A stretch of DNA of 64,000 bases from Hymenobacter metallicola (GTDB lineage: Bacteria; Bacteroidota; Bacteroidia; Cytophagales; Hymenobacteraceae), in NCBI RefSeq assembly GCF_004745645.1, contig NZ_SRMB01000001.1, positions 1,054,001 through 1,118,000 of the forward strand, read 5' to 3'. The position numbers were made by a program, and so were the translations under genes. A model generated the notes under the pieces. The model was not told the origin of the DNA and did not search any database. It saw nothing but the letters and a program-made list of their open reading frames with translations. Shown piece after piece: positions 1 through 9,183 of the stretch. The stretch's first letter is position 1, and each line of letters starts with the position of its first letter.

Positions 1-617
1 TCGTTGCTTTCCACCTTGGGCCGGGCCGTGTACACCAAGAAACGGTTGTCGGCCGTCAGGGCGGGAAAGTACTGGTACCGGAAGGTATTCATCGGCTCGG
101 TCAGCCGCGTGGGCTCCAGGCCAACGGGATTGGCCATGGCCTTGACGGCGTACTCGCAGTTGAGCACCTGCCGCTGGGCCCGAAACACGAGCCGCTGCCC
201 TTTAGGGGCCGTTTTGATAAACCGCTTGTAGTTTTCGCCCGCCGTGGTGTAATCCCCAAAGCTCATCGCCAGATCGGCTAGGGTATGGTAGTCCAGGGAA
301 CGAGCCGGATTGAGCGGGAGCTTGCTTAGCCCGTCGCGGTAGGCTTCGAAGGCACCCCGATTTTCGCCCATGGCCTTGAGCAAGGAGCCTTTCATCACAT
401 ACGGCTCCCCCAGCGACGGGAATTTCTGGTTTAGCGTGGTCAGCGTTTCAATAGCTTTGTCGAACTGCCGGTCCCGGGCCTGGGCCTGGGCTTTATCGTA
501 CAGATTCTTGGCTTTGGTATTGGTGCTCGACAGCTTGTTCTGAGCTCCGGCCTGCGTGGGCAGGAAGAAACCCATACCAAATAGTAGCAAAAGGGGAATT
601 GGTAGCAAACGGCGCAT
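1..617 (-). CDS. TPR/PD40 envelope protein, N-terminal part (runs off window)
   Basis: The first 205 residues of a gene that continues past the window edge. ATG at 617 opens a signal peptide of about 26 residues ending in the AGAQ-type site common in this phylum. Tetratricopeptide-like helices follow at about residues 30-150 (AKNLYDKAQAQARDRQFDKA), then the first strand of a probable TolB/PD40-type propeller (FPALTADNRFLVYTARPK, about 185-203). TPR plus PD40 is the front of OmpA-ended, PorE-like envelope proteins, but the C-terminus is outside the window, so that is an inference. The gene starts 11 bases after queE and is probably co-transcribed with it. Confidence 0.75.
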   Translation of the reverse strand, partial: MRRLLPIPLLLLFGMGFFLPTQAGAQNKLSSTNTKAKNLYDKAQAQARDRQFDKAIETLTTLNQKFPSLGEPYVMKGSLLKAMGENRGAFEAYRDGLSKLPLNPARSLDYHTLADLAMSFGDYTTAGENYKRFIKTAPKGQRLVFRAQRQVLNCEYAVKAMANPVGLEPTRLTEPMNTFRYQYFPALTADNRFLVYTARPKVESN

Positions 618-628
618 AGGGCAGGAAG

Positions 629-1324
629 CTACGGAATATCGAGGTATTTATGCGTCTGCAAGGACACCTGCCAACGCGGATTCTCTTTCACGTAATCTAC
701 TATCAACGGCATCATTTGCGGGGCTTTGCTCCACTCGGGCTGTAAGTAGAGCCGCGTGTGCTCACCAACCAGGGCCGCGTGCTGCTCGGCCCACTGAAAG
801 TCGCTTTTGTTGAATACAATGATCTTCAGCTCGTGAGCTTGGGCTAGTACTGACGGCAGCGGGGCTTTGAACTTCTTGGGCGAAACGCAAATCCAGTCCC
901 ACTCGCCCGTGAGCGGGTAGGCGCCGGAAGTCTCAATCCAGTTCTGACAGCCCGCCGCGTGTAGCGCCGCCGTAAGCTGGGTCAAATCGTGCATAAGGGG
1001 CTCACCGCCGGTAATAACCACATTGCGGCCCGCATGGGCCGTTGCGGCAGCCACCATATCGGTAATGGTGACGCGCGGATGGGCATCCGCATCCCACGAT
1101 TCTTTCACGTCGCACCAGACGCAGCCAACGTCGCAGCCACCCAGGCGCAGAAAGTACGCGGCACGGCCGGTGTTGTAGCCTTCGCCCTGAATCGTGTAAA
1201 ACTGCTCCATCAGGGGCAGCGCGGCCACCGCCGGCTCTGCGGCCAGGGGCGCCGACGTAAGTGGAAGTACGTGCAGCAAAACGAGAGAAAAACGGGTAAG
1301 TCCGGCGGCAGCCCAAGCAGGCAA
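629..1324 (-). CDS. queE: 7-carboxy-7-deazaguanine synthase (radical SAM)
   Basis: QueE converts 6-carboxytetrahydropterin to 7-carboxy-7-deazaguanine in the queuosine precursor pathway. The QueE-type cluster motif CxxxCxxC is seen in GGCDVGCVWCD, preceded by FYTIQGEGYNTGRAAYFLR and followed by the SAM-contact motif VVITGGEPL. The C-terminal ETSG and SPKKFKAPLP segments also fit the family. The start is uncertain. TTG at 1324 gives the longest frame (an in-frame stop lies just upstream), but the conserved domain begins near residue 39 (MEQFYTIQ), so an internal TTG at 1279 is possible. A good Bacteroidota promoter sits at 1364-1394. Confidence 0.9.
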   Translation of the reverse strand: MPAWAAAGLTRFSLVLLHVLPLTSAPLAAEPAVAALPLMEQFYTIQGEGYNTGRAAYFLRLGGCDVGCVWCDVKESWDADAHPRVTITDMVAAATAHAGRNVVITGGEPLMHDLTQLTAALHAAGCQNWIETSGAYPLTGEWDWICVSPKKFKAPLPSVLAQAHELKIIVFNKSDFQWAEQHAALVGEHTRLYLQPEWSKAPQMMPLIVDYVKENPRWQVSLQTHKYLDIP

Positions 1325-1363
1325 AGCGCGTCAGCACTCAGCTCCTGAACCGCAACCGGACCT

Positions 1364-1394
1364 CAAAAGTACGATAACCGCCTGTATTTCGAAA
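1364..1394 (-). promoter_or_regulatory. Bacteroidota-type promoter for queE
   Basis: On the minus strand, TTTC (1394-1391) is separated by exactly 19 bases from TACTTTTG (1371-1364). This matches the TTTG-N19-TAnnTTTG consensus of the phylum's primary sigma factor. Transcription would start near 1358, just ahead of queE. Confidence 0.7.
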
Positions 1395-1418
1395 GGTTGG
1401 CAGCCTATTTCCTGCCGC

Positions 1419-2333
1419 TTAGCGTGGGTACACCTCCCCTTTGGCCGCCCGCAGCGTGTTGAGCAGCAGCATGGCAATGGTCATGGGCCCCACGCCGCCC
1501 GGTACGGGCGTAATGTAGCTGGCCTTGGGAGCTACTTCCTCGAAGTTGACGTCGCCCTTTAAAGCCCAGCCAGCCTTCTTCGTAGCATCTTCCACCCGGG
1601 TCGTACCCACGTCAATCACCACGGCCCCGGGCTGCACCATGTCGGCCGTGACGAAGCCGGGGCGGCCCAGGGCGGCTACCACGATGTCGGCGGTGCGGGT
1701 GATTTCAGCTAGGTTCTGGGTGCGGGAGTGGCATAAAGTAACCGTGCAGTTGCCTGGCTCCAAGTTCTTGGCCAGCAGAATACTAACCGGCGTACCTACA
1801 ATATTACTACGTCCGATAACTACGCAGTGCTTGCCGTCGGTTACCAGCTCGTAGCGGCGCAGCAGCTCCACAATGCCCGAGGGCGTAGCGGGCAGCAGGG
1901 CCGGTAAGCCCGCCACCATCCGGCCAATGTTCATCGGGTGGAAACCGTCGACGTCTTTCTCCGGCCGCACAGCCTCGATAACCTTATTGGTGTCGATGTG
2001 CTTGGGCAGGGGCAGCTGCACGATGAAGCCGTCGATCTGCTCGTCCCGGTTGAGTTCCTCCACCTTGGCCAGCAACTCGGCTTCGGTGATAGAGTCTTCG
2101 TAGCGCAGCAAGGTGCTCTCGAAGCCGACCCGCTCGCAGGCCAGCACTTTGTTGCGCACGTAGGTTTCCGAGCCGCCGTCGTGGCCGACGAGGATGGCGG
2201 CCAGGTGGGGCACTTTCTGGCCGGCGGCTTTGCGCTGGGCAACTTCGGCGGCAATTTCCACCTTGATATCTTCGGCAGTCTGCTTGCCGTCGATGAGGCG
2301 GTAGGTGGCGGGGGCTTCAGGAGCAGTGGTCAT
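1419..2333 (-). CDS. folD: bifunctional methylenetetrahydrofolate dehydrogenase/cyclohydrolase
   Basis: FolD interconverts 5,10-methylene-, 5,10-methenyl- and 10-formyl-tetrahydrofolate in cytosolic one-carbon metabolism. The 304 residues are full length for the family. Visible signatures are [14 protein letters not shown] with the catalytic Lys, [11 protein letters not shown], the nucleotide-binding segment [17 protein letters not shown] and the C-terminal [13 protein letters not shown] at 2333 gives [17 protein letters not shown]. The gene follows a 65-codon gene by 15 bases and probably shares its transcript. Confidence 0.96.
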   Translation of the reverse strand: MTTAPEAPATYRLIDGKQTAEDIKVEIAAEVAQRKAAGQKVPHLAAILVGHDGGSETYVRNKVLACERVGFESTLLRYEDSITEAELLAKVEELNRDEQIDGFIVQLPLPKHIDTNKVIEAVRPEKDVDGFHPMNIGRMVAGLPALLPATPSGIVELLRRYELVTDGKHCVVIGRSNIVGTPVSILLAKNLEPGNCTVTLCHSRTQNLAEITRTADIVVAALGRPGFVTADMVQPGAVVIDVGTTRVEDATKKAGWALKGDVNFEEVAPKASYITPVPGGVGPMTIAMLLLNTLRAAKGEVYPR

Positions 2334-2348
2334 GCGGAGTTGAGTTGG

Positions 2349-2546
2349 TTATACTAATCCTTGATCGGGGTTCGGGGTCGTGGGGTGCGTTTCTTCGTGG
2401 CGGGCTATGGCGGCGGCTCCTTCGGTTAGAATGGCTTGCTCCATCTGGGGCCAATCGTCCCTCCACCGAAACTTGCGTTCCTGGCCTTTGCGAATTTTTT
2501 CTAACTGCGCTTCGCTTGTGCAGTTCTTGGTCAGGCTGTTTGACAT
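2349..2546 (-). CDS. small conserved-looking hypothetical protein
   Basis: A 65-residue, charged protein of unknown function (MSNSLTKNCTSEAQLEKIRK at the start). I chose ATG 2546 because a purine-rich AAAGAAG lies just ahead of it; the frame stays open to 2594 but that extension is not protein-like. It has no signal peptide or membrane segment. It lies 15 bases upstream of folD in the same direction, so the two are probably one transcription unit. A DNA- or protein-binding role is possible but nothing specific can be read from the sequence. Confidence 0.6.
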   Translation of the reverse strand: MSNSLTKNCTSEAQLEKIRKGQERKFRWRDDWPQMEQAILTEGAAAIARHEETHPTTPNPDQGLV

Positions 2547-2624
2547 CTTCTTTAAATCAATGTTTATTAGGAAAAATCTATATTGCAACCTCAATCATTC
2601 ACCAACCATTCACTTTTCGTTCTT

Positions 2625-3029
2625 ATGGAAGACAACACACCGGGGGTCTTTGCAGGTATTTTTGGTTCGTTATTCTACTTGGCCTTTATCGTTCTGATTG
2701 TGGCCGGAATGTGGAAGATGTTTGAAAAAGCGGGTAAGCCCGGCTGGGCATCCCTCATTCCGATCTACAACCTAATCGTCATGCACGAAATCATTGGGCG
2801 GGAAACGTGGAAGATCATTCTGTATTTGGTTCCCTTTGTTAACATCTACTTCTACATCACCCTGTTTGTGAGCATGTGTAAGTCGTATGGCAAAACAGGC
2901 CTGGGAAACTATTTAGCCATGATTTTCTTCAGCTTCGTTTACATTCCGTATCTGGGCTTCTCTTCCGACGTACGGTACGTAGGACCGGTAGAGGGCGCAA
3001 CGGCTAATTCGATGAATCCAGCCGTATAA
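2625..3029 (+). CDS. DUF5684-like small membrane protein
   Basis: A 134-residue integral membrane protein. After a short N-terminus come a hydrophobic segment (FAGIFGSLFYLAFIVLIVAG), the characteristic loop MFEKAGKPGWASLIPIYN, a second segment (KIILYLVPFVNIYFYITLFV) and a third near the C-terminus (YLAMIFFSFVYIPYLGF). The KAGKPGWASLIPIYN signature is typical of DUF5684 proteins, which sometimes occur fused to signal peptidase I; the function is unknown. ATG 2625 was chosen because the in-frame extension to 2583 is not conserved-looking. It diverges from the folD unit and ends at a terminator shared with lepA. Confidence 0.8.
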   Translation: MEDNTPGVFAGIFGSLFYLAFIVLIVAGMWKMFEKAGKPGWASLIPIYNLIVMHEIIGRETWKIILYLVPFVNIYFYITLFVSMCKSYGKTGLGNYLAMIFFSFVYIPYLGFSSDVRYVGPVEGATANSMNPAV

Positions 3030-3051
3030 GGGCCTTTAAGTGAGCAAAAAC

Positions 3052-3087
3052 AAAAAGGGGCGGCTCCATGGAGCCGCCCCTTTTTTA
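3052..3087. terminator. bidirectional terminator between DUF5684 gene and lepA
   Basis: A perfect 24-base palindrome (GGGGCGGCTCC arms) flanked by an A-run on the left and a T-run on the right. It can stop transcription from both convergent genes. Confidence 0.9.
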
Positions 3088-4875
3088 TCAATCTAGTTTG
3101 AGTACTGCCAAGAAAGCTTCTTGGGGAATCTCGACGGAACCCACCGAGCGCATCCGCTTCTTGCCTTCTTTCTGCTTTTCAAGCAGCTTGCGCTTGCGGC
3201 TGATGTCGCCGCCGTAGCACTTGGCAATTACGTTTTTGCGCAGGGCCTTCACCGTTTCACGGGCAATGATTTTCTGCCCGATGGACGCCTGAATGGCAAT
3301 GTCGAACATCTGGCGGGGCAGCAGCTCGCGCAGCTTCTCGCAGATGCGCTTGCCCCACTCGTAGCTCTTAGAGCGGTGCACGATGGCCGACAGAGCATCG
3401 ACTTTCTCGCCGTTGAGCATGATGTCGAGCTTCACCATATCCGACTCGCGGAAGCCGATCAGCTCGTAGTCCAGGGAGGCGTAGCCGCGGCTGATGGTTT
3501 TGAGCTTGTCGAAGAAGTCGAACACGATTTCGGACAAAGGCAGCTCGAAGTTCATTTCCACCCGGTCGGAAGTCAGGTAGCTCTGGCCCTTGATGATGCC
3601 GCGCTTCTCCATGCACAGGGTAATGATGGCGCCTACATAATCGGAAGCCGTGATGATCTGGGCTTTGATGTAGGGCTCCTCGATGTGCTTAATCAGGTTC
3701 GGCTCCGGCATTTCCGAAGGCGCGTTGATGGTCAGCAGCTGGTCCTTGGTGCCGGTGGCGTGAAACTGCACGCTGGGCACGGTGGTGATGACCGTCATGT
3801 TGAACTCGCGCTCCAGGCGCTCCTGCACGATTTCCATGTGCAGCATGCCCAGAAAGCCGCAGCGGAAGCCGAAACCCAGGGCCGCCGAGGTTTCGGGCTC
3901 CCACACCAGGGAGGCGTCGTTGAGTTGCAGCTTTTCCATGCTGGAGCGCAGCTCTTCGTACTCGGTGGTATCGACGGGGTAGATACCGGCAAATACCATG
4001 GGCTTCACGTCCTCGAAGCCTACAATGGCCTCCTGCGTGGGGCGGGCCACGTGCGTAATCGTGTCCCCGACCTTTACTTCCCGGGCTTCCTTGATGCCCG
4101 AAATCAGGTAGCCCACGTTGCCGGCCGCAATTTCCTGGCGGGGCTCCTGGTTGAGGCCCAGAATCCCGATTTCGTCGGCGCCGTATTCCTTGCCCGTGGC
4201 CATGAAGCGGAGCTTGTCGCCCTTGCGCATGGTGCCGTTCTTGATACGGAACAGCACCTCGATGCCGCGGTAGGAGTTGAAGACCGAGTCAAAGATCAAA
4301 GCCTGCAGCGGAGCTTCCGGGTCGCCTTTCGGGGCCGGGATACGGTCACAGATGGCGTTCAGAATGTCCTCGATGCCGATGCCCGACTTGCCCGAAGCGG
4401 GAATGATTTCGTCCCGGTCGCAGCCGATCAGGTCCACGATTTCGTCGGAAACTTCCTCCGGCATGGCGTGGGGCAAATCGATTTTGTTGAGCACCGGAAT
4501 GATGGTCAGATCGGAGCCGATGGCCAGGTAGAGGTTGGAAATCGTCTGGGCCTCAATACCCTGCGAGGAATCGACGATCAGCAGGGCGCCTTCGCAGGCG
4601 GCAATGGAGCGCGACACCTCGTAGCTAAAGTCGACGTGGCCGGGGGTATCAATCAGATTGAGCGTGTACATCTCCCCCTTGTAGGGGTACTGCATCTGGA
4701 TGGCGTGGCTCTTGATGGTGATGCCTCGCTCCCGCTCCAGATCCATGTTATCGAGCAGCTGGGCCTGCATGTCGCGCTTCGACACGGTGCTGGTGAATTC
4801 CAGGAGCCGGTCGGCCAACGTGCTTTTGCCGTGGTCGATGTGGGCAATGATGCAGAAATTGCGAATGTTCTTCAC
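3088..4875 (-). CDS. lepA: elongation factor 4 (LepA) GTPase
   Basis: EF4/LepA is a translational GTPase that acts on stalled or pre-translocation ribosomes. All GTPase boxes are visible near the N-terminus: AHIDHGKST (G1), DTPGHVDF (G3) and NKIDLP (G4). The EF-G-like middle domains and the LepA-specific C-terminus ([20 protein letters not shown]) follow. GTG at 4875 gives 595 residues beginning [12 protein letters not shown], the usual length. An ATG at 4920 would add 15 unlike residues. The gene is convergent with the DUF5684 gene and divergent from the membrane protein at 5009. Confidence 0.96.
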   Translation of the reverse strand: MKNIRNFCIIAHIDHGKSTLADRLLEFTSTVSKRDMQAQLLDNMDLERERGITIKSHAIQMQYPYKGEMYTLNLIDTPGHVDFSYEVSRSIAACEGALLIVDSSQGIEAQTISNLYLAIGSDLTIIPVLNKIDLPHAMPEEVSDEIVDLIGCDRDEIIPASGKSGIGIEDILNAICDRIPAPKGDPEAPLQALIFDSVFNSYRGIEVLFRIKNGTMRKGDKLRFMATGKEYGADEIGILGLNQEPRQEIAAGNVGYLISGIKEAREVKVGDTITHVARPTQEAIVGFEDVKPMVFAGIYPVDTTEYEELRSSMEKLQLNDASLVWEPETSAALGFGFRCGFLGMLHMEIVQERLEREFNMTVITTVPSVQFHATGTKDQLLTINAPSEMPEPNLIKHIEEPYIKAQIITASDYVGAIITLCMEKRGIIKGQSYLTSDRVEMNFELPLSEIVFDFFDKLKTISRGYASLDYELIGFRESDMVKLDIMLNGEKVDALSAIVHRSKSYEWGKRICEKLRELLPRQMFDIAIQASIGQKIIARETVKALRKNVIAKCYGGDISRKRKLLEKQKEGKKRMRSVGSVEIPQEAFLAVLKLD

Positions 4876-5008
4876 TGATGGCGTATTTTCAAAGACGAAG
4901 GTAGGCAAAACCGCCCGCAAATGCTATTCGGGGCCCGCAGTGGCCTGCTGGAACACAACCCCAGACTCCCTACTTTTAGTCCGAGTTCCTGCTTTTTATT
5001 TCCCCTGT

Positions 5009-5848
5009 ATGTCTGCTCCGGCTCCGGTTGTCAGTTCCGGCACCTCTTCCAAAACGGCTATTACTGCCCTTAATAGCACTATTATATACGTGCTGGCCTA
5101 TATGCTGGCCCAGGGCAGTTACCAGCTCGCTACCGTGGCCATGGCCCGCCGCCTGAGCATTCCCGGGGTGTGGCGCCTGAGCAGCATCCAGTTTCGCATC
5201 ACCGACCCGGAGTGGTGGCGCTCGGCCGTCCTGGCCGTGTATGGCATCGGCCCAACGGTCTGCGCCCTGCTGGCCGTAGGGGCCGGGCTCTGGTTCTGGC
5301 ACCGGGCCCGGCAGCGGAAAGGGCTGTTCAAGCTGTTTCTACTCTGGCTCACGCTGCACAGTGCCAACCTGGTGCTGGGGGCCCTGGTAGCCGATACGTT
5401 TCTGGAAAACTGGGCCTGGTACATTCCCAGCTGGCTGTTCCTGGCCGGCAATATCCCGAACGTTATCCTAGCTGTCGTAGCCGGCCTGCTGCAGCTGGTG
5501 CTGGGCTACTTTGCCGCCATCGGCTTTTTGCAAAGCCACGACTCCATTACGCTGATGCAGTACCATAACCGCCGCCAGCTTATCCTGGTCGGTATTCTGG
5601 TGCCCTGGGTGGTAGGCAGCCTGTTGCTGGCGGCCCTGAAGTGGCCCGAGCTGAGCCGCAACGAGGCCCTGCACTTTCTGGTAATGGGCCTGCTGCTGGG
5701 GCCTATGGCGGTGAAAAGCGCCCAGGAGCTGTTCGAATTTACCATTCCCGAGCCCAAACGCACTCAGCTGGCCCTGGGCTTACTCGTGCTGGCGGGCCTG
5801 GTGGGCCTGGGCTGGCGGCTAGTACTCGGCGCAGGGGTAACTTTCTAG
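5009..5848 (+). CDS. multi-pass membrane protein of unknown function
   Basis: A 279-residue protein with about seven or eight hydrophobic segments, for example [58 protein letters not shown] and [21 protein letters not shown] do not recognise the family and see no metalloprotease HExxH or transporter signature. ATG 5009 was chosen because it opens a membrane-protein N-terminus; the frame is open much further upstream but there it overlaps lepA on the other strand. It lies upstream of a GlcG-like gene (62 bases apart) and may be co-transcribed with it. Confidence 0.75.
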   Translation: MSAPAPVVSSGTSSKTAITALNSTIIYVLAYMLAQGSYQLATVAMARRLSIPGVWRLSSIQFRITDPEWWRSAVLAVYGIGPTVCALLAVGAGLWFWHRARQRKGLFKLFLLWLTLHSANLVLGALVADTFLENWAWYIPSWLFLAGNIPNVILAVVAGLLQLVLGYFAAIGFLQSHDSITLMQYHNRRQLILVGILVPWVVGSLLLAALKWPELSRNEALHFLVMGLLLGPMAVKSAQELFEFTIPEPKRTQLALGLLVLAGLVGLGWRLVLGAGVTF

Positions 5849-5910
5849 GCAGTGCGCTTAACCTTCTAGCCAAGCCAGGGTTATTGAGGCTCATCCAACC
5901 TATCTCTAGT

Positions 5911-6321
5911 ATGAGTATTTTACTTGAACAAGCCCAGGCAGCCGTGCACGCTGCGCAGCAAAAATCCCTGGAAATGGGCGTTAAAATGAATATTGCCGTG
6001 GTCGATGCCGGGGCCAACCTGACCGCCTTTGCCCGCATGGACGGCGCCTGGCTCGGCTCGCTGGACATCTCTATCAAAAAGGCGAAGACGGCCCGCTTTT
6101 TCGATATGCCCACCGGCGAGCTGGGCAAAATTTCTCAGCCCGGCGGCCCGCTCTTCAATATTGAGCACTCCAACGGCGGCCTGATTACCTTTCCCGGCGG
6201 CCTTCCCATTACCGACAGCAACGGCCGCGTGATTGGTGCCATTGGCGTCTCGGGTAGCACCGTGGAAGACGACCACGCCGTGGCCCAGGCCGGCGTAGCG
6301 GCCGTGCGCGACGTGCGCTAA
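5911..6321 (+). CDS. GlcG/HbpS family heme-binding-like protein
   Basis: A 136-residue single-domain protein with the GlcG/HbpS layout: an N-terminal amphipathic helix ([19 protein letters not shown]), the strand [20 protein letters not shown], the middle [11 protein letters not shown], and the glycine-rich [10 protein letters not shown] followed by [19 protein letters not shown]. Members include the glycolate-operon GlcG and the Streptomyces heme sensor HbpS; for most the ligand is unknown. It has no signal peptide, so it is probably cytosolic. ATG 5911 matches the family start. A hairpin terminator follows. Confidence 0.85.
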   Translation: MSILLEQAQAAVHAAQQKSLEMGVKMNIAVVDAGANLTAFARMDGAWLGSLDISIKKAKTARFFDMPTGELGKISQPGGPLFNIEHSNGGLITFPGGLPITDSNGRVIGAIGVSGSTVEDDHAVAQAGVAAVRDVR

Positions 6322-6345
6322 ATCACCCCAAGCTGCTTGTGACGA

Positions 6346-6381
6346 ACAGCCGGACCTCCCAGCAGAGGCCCGGCTGTTTTG
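6346..6381 (+). terminator. terminator after GlcG-like gene
   Basis: The arms ACAGCCGG and CCGGCTGT flank a short loop and are followed by a TTTT-containing tail. Confidence 0.65.
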
Positions 6382-6494
6382 GTTTTCGGGGGTTAAGCTC
6401 CGCCTTAACGAAAGCTCAGCCGGCGCGTACTTTCAGCTATACTCCGGGCACTTGCTGAGTGCCTCACTCTTACCACTTAAACCACACAACAGCC

Positions 6495-6848
6495 ATGAGC
6501 GTCAATCTTAATACCGCGGCCGTAGCCTATGCCAAACAGTTGATTCAGGACGGCAAAATCAAGAACGACGAAGGGCATTGGGGTAAGCATAACCCCGATT
6601 CGGGCGACGAAAACAAGTTCCTGGAAAAGCACGAAATGGCGGAGTACGCCAACTGGCACCTGGGTCAGGATGCCAGCAAGGGTGAAGACACCAAGGGCCG
6701 CTACAAGTTTCCCTACGGCGACTTTAAGACCGTGCACCGCGACGGACTCATTGCCGCCAAGGAACGGGCTGCCCAGCAGGGCTACCATGACATTGAAAAA
6801 GCGGCCGACGAGCTGCTCCAGGCTTTAGAGAAAAAGGCGGCTAAGTAG
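6495..6848 (+). CDS. small soluble hypothetical protein
   Basis: A 117-residue, charged, predicted cytosolic protein (GHWGKHNPDSGDENKFLEKH in the N-terminal third, KFPYGDFKTVHRDGLIAAKE in the middle, a Lys/Glu-rich helix at the end). It has no signal peptide or membrane segment and belongs to no family I can name. ATG 6495 is preferred to an in-frame extension to 6459 because the extra residues (HSYHLNHTTA) are not protein-like. It is a single-gene unit, with a weak hairpin at 6876-6899 downstream. Confidence 0.7.
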   Translation: MSVNLNTAAVAYAKQLIQDGKIKNDEGHWGKHNPDSGDENKFLEKHEMAEYANWHLGQDASKGEDTKGRYKFPYGDFKTVHRDGLIAAKERAAQQGYHDIEKAADELLQALEKKAAK

Positions 6849-6875
6849 CCGCCCCTCCCCGCACCCTATCTTTCA

Positions 6876-6899
6876 GCCAGCCGATGGGCCGGCTGGCTG
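6876..6899 (+). terminator. possible weak terminator hairpin
   Basis: AGCCAGCC and GGCTGGCT arms around a small loop, followed by a poor T-run. The rest of 6849-7056 shows nothing else I can name. Confidence 0.4.
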
Positions 6900-7056
6900 G
6901 CTTTCGCACGGGCAGTAACTACGATAAAGACAGACCTAGCAGAAAAATTCATAGATATGTTGGTCAACGCTTTGCGCTGAAGACTCTCGGGCCGGTGGAA
7001 GGGCCATGCAACGCGAAGCCGTTCGGGTTTACTCTTAGCAGCAAACCCTTCTGCCC

Positions 7057-7920
7057 ATGCCCACTTTTCGCTACCTGCTGCTTCTGCTGTTGCTGAGCTA
7101 CTGCTACCACGCACCGGCCCAAACGTCTACTACCGGTCAGGTGAGTACGGCGGCCGGTGCCCCGGTGCCCTACGCCTCGGTGGGGGTGCAGGGCAAGGCT
7201 GTTGGTACCGTAGCCGACGCGGGCGGAGCCTTTGCGCTGGCTACCCTCGGCTCAGCCGCCCCTACCGATACGGTGGTAGTGTCCTGCGTGGGCTACCAGG
7301 CCCGCAAGCTGCGGCTCGCCGAGCTGCGGCAACGCCCCGTGGTCGTGCTGGCGCTGGTCCCGGCCCCGTTGCGGGAAGTGCAGGTGCGCCACGCTAAAGT
7401 TACGCCCGGCACCCTGGGGCGCACCAAAACCGGGGGAACGGCGCACTGGTCAACCAGCATCCGCGACATTTCCGAAGCCGACGGCAACCGGGGCTGGGAA
7501 GTGGCCACGCTGCTGCCCATCCGCAAGAGCTGTTACCTGGACAGCTTCCACGTCTACATTGAGAAAAACGAGTTTGAGCTGATTCGCCTGCGCTTCAACC
7601 TTTACTCCATTGAGCGGGGTCAGCCCACCCAGCAGCTGCTCACCCAGGACGTGCAGTTTACCATTCCGGCTAACCAGACCGGCTGGATTGACGTGGACTT
7701 GACGCCCTACCATCTGCACCTAGCCAAAGGCCAGCGCGTGGCCGCCGGCATTCAGTGGCTGCAGGGCCAGCAAAGCGCGCCCACTAGCCGGCAGTTCGGC
7801 GGGCCGGGGGCCTTTCCGGCGCCCCGGCACCGCTCCCTGGTTCGGGATAAAAGTGAGGCCTCCTGGCGGGCTTACCCCATTCATGTCAGTATGTACCTCG
7901 ATGTGCAGACGTATAAGTAA
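7057..7920 (+). CDS. exported carboxypeptidase-regulatory-like domain protein (paralog 1)
   Basis: A 287-residue exported protein. A signal peptide ends near APAQ (residue 22). A carboxypeptidase-D regulatory-like beta-sandwich follows (GQVSTAAGAPVPYASVGVQG, then a DTVVVSCVGYQ strand), as in the N-terminal plugs of SusC/TonB-type proteins. The remaining 180 residues form a second domain with WEVATLLPIRKSCYLDSFHV and FELIRLRFNLYSI. There is no beta-barrel, so it is a free periplasmic or surface protein. It is clearly paralogous to the gene at 8040 and lies 119 bases upstream of it. The function is unknown; domain naming is from pattern. Confidence 0.85.
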   Translation: MPTFRYLLLLLLLSYCYHAPAQTSTTGQVSTAAGAPVPYASVGVQGKAVGTVADAGGAFALATLGSAAPTDTVVVSCVGYQARKLRLAELRQRPVVVLALVPAPLREVQVRHAKVTPGTLGRTKTGGTAHWSTSIRDISEADGNRGWEVATLLPIRKSCYLDSFHVYIEKNEFELIRLRFNLYSIERGQPTQQLLTQDVQFTIPANQTGWIDVDLTPYHLHLAKGQRVAAGIQWLQGQQSAPTSRQFGGPGAFPAPRHRSLVRDKSEASWRAYPIHVSMYLDVQTYK

Positions 7921-8039
7921 ATCCACGGAGCCGGCGGCGGCCGTATCTTTCCGATGTCGGGGCAGCCGGGGCAGCCAGAAGCAGGGGAACTGCGTAAGGA
8001 CGAGCTGACGTTTACGCCCCACCATCACCCGCTCTGCCT

Positions 8040-8921
8040 TTGCCGCCCTTCGTGTCTCGCCGATTCCCCCACCTGCTGGCAGGGCTGCTCCTGCTGCTGT
8101 TCGCTACTCCCACCTGGGCCCAAACGGTAACCGTAACGGGGCAGGTAGTCAATGCCCAAACCCAGGAGCCCGTACCCTTCGCCATCCTCGGGGTGCGGGG
8201 CAAGGCCATCGGCACCGCCGCCGATGAGCAGGGCCGCTACCTGCTGCGCCTCCCCCCGGATTTGCGCGATACCCTGATTGTATCCTGCGTAGGCTTCGAG
8301 CCCCGCCTGGTGCCGCCGACCCAGCTCGTGGCCGGGCAACGCGTGTTTCAGCTCACGCCCCAGGCACAGGTTCTGAAGGGAGTCACCATCCAAAGCCGCA
8401 AAGTGAAGCCCGGCAAGCTGGGCCGCACTGCCGACAAGGCCGACGTGCGCTGGATGGCCGGCAGCTCGGGCAAAACCACCGTCGACGACGAATGGGGCTG
8501 GGAAATGGGCACTCTGCTCACGCCCGAGCGCCGCTCCTACCTCGAAGAGCTCCACGTCTATTTCACCGACAACAAGTACGAGCTGCTGCGCTTCCGCCTC
8601 AACCTCTATACCGTCAAAGACAACCGCCCCGACCAGCTCCTCAGCACCCAGGACGTGCAGCTCATCTGCCCGCCCACCCGCCAGGGCTGGCTCAAGCTCG
8701 ACCTGCGCCCTTACAATATCGTGCTCGACGCCCAGCCCGTAGCGGCTACGCTGCAATGGCTGCAAAGCGAAAAGAAAGACCCCGAAGACAAGTACTTCTC
8801 CATCCCCGTCGTCCGCCAGAAGCAGCCCGGCATGGTGGAGCGCGAAAACGGCCACGCCGCCTGGACCGTCCACAACCTGCTCCCCAGCCTGTACTTCACC
8901 GTGTTGTCGGAGCAGAAGTAG
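8040..8921 (+). CDS. exported carboxypeptidase-regulatory-like domain protein (paralog 2)
   Basis: A 293-residue protein with the same plan as its upstream neighbour: signal peptide to TWAQ, regulatory-like domain (GQVVNAQTQEPVPFAILGVR, DTLIVSCVGFEP), a linker VKPGKLGRTADK matching VTPGTLGRTKTG of paralog 1, and a C-terminal domain with WEMGTLLTPERRSYLEELHV and YELLRFRLNLYTV. The C-terminal domain also resembles regions in peptidoglycan- or T9SS-associated exported proteins, but I cannot name it. The pair is a local duplication. Short in-frame ATG alternatives are absent, so ATG 8040 is kept. Confidence 0.85.
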   Translation: MPPFVSRRFPHLLAGLLLLLFATPTWAQTVTVTGQVVNAQTQEPVPFAILGVRGKAIGTAADEQGRYLLRLPPDLRDTLIVSCVGFEPRLVPPTQLVAGQRVFQLTPQAQVLKGVTIQSRKVKPGKLGRTADKADVRWMAGSSGKTTVDDEWGWEMGTLLTPERRSYLEELHVYFTDNKYELLRFRLNLYTVKDNRPDQLLSTQDVQLICPPTRQGWLKLDLRPYNIVLDAQPVAATLQWLQSEKKDPEDKYFSIPVVRQKQPGMVERENGHAAWTVHNLLPSLYFTVLSEQK

Positions 8922-8990
8922 CGGAGTTGAGAATAGCGTCTGTCATCCTGAGCCTGCAAAGGACCTTACCACTACTTTATCAACCAGAAC

Positions 8991-9076
8991 GATGTAGAGA
9001 CGCATACTTGCGTCTCATCGTCCGCGCCATTCGACCGATTATTGTTCAACGACGAGACGCAACTATGCGTCTCTAC
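8991..9076. repeat. REP doublet A
   Basis: Two arms face each other. The left arm (8991-9016) holds the hairpin GAGACGC-ATACTT-GCGTCTC and the right arm (9054-9076) holds GAGACGC-AACTAT-GCGTCTC. The arms are joined by about 37 bases and the arm ends (GATGTA / TACAC) are near-complementary. This is the same family that flanks the RAYT gene at 14085. Confidence 0.85.
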
Positions 9077-9183
9077 ACCGGCCTTACCACCCTACGCCTA
9101 ACCCAAGCAGCAAGTAGTGTGAACAGGCCAACCGCCCGCAGCGGGCTCCCGACGGCAGAAGCCGGCTTCTACCCATAAGAGTC

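Noticed and set aside
3121..4878. 585-codon open frame on the plus strand through lepA
   Set aside because: It mirrors the GC-rich codon structure of lepA on the other strand; no family signature, and lepA is certain.
8941..8970. TCATCCTGAGC...AAGGACC motif resembling a dispersed repeat
   Set aside because: Only one copy is visible in this window, so it cannot be supported as a repeat from the sequence alone.
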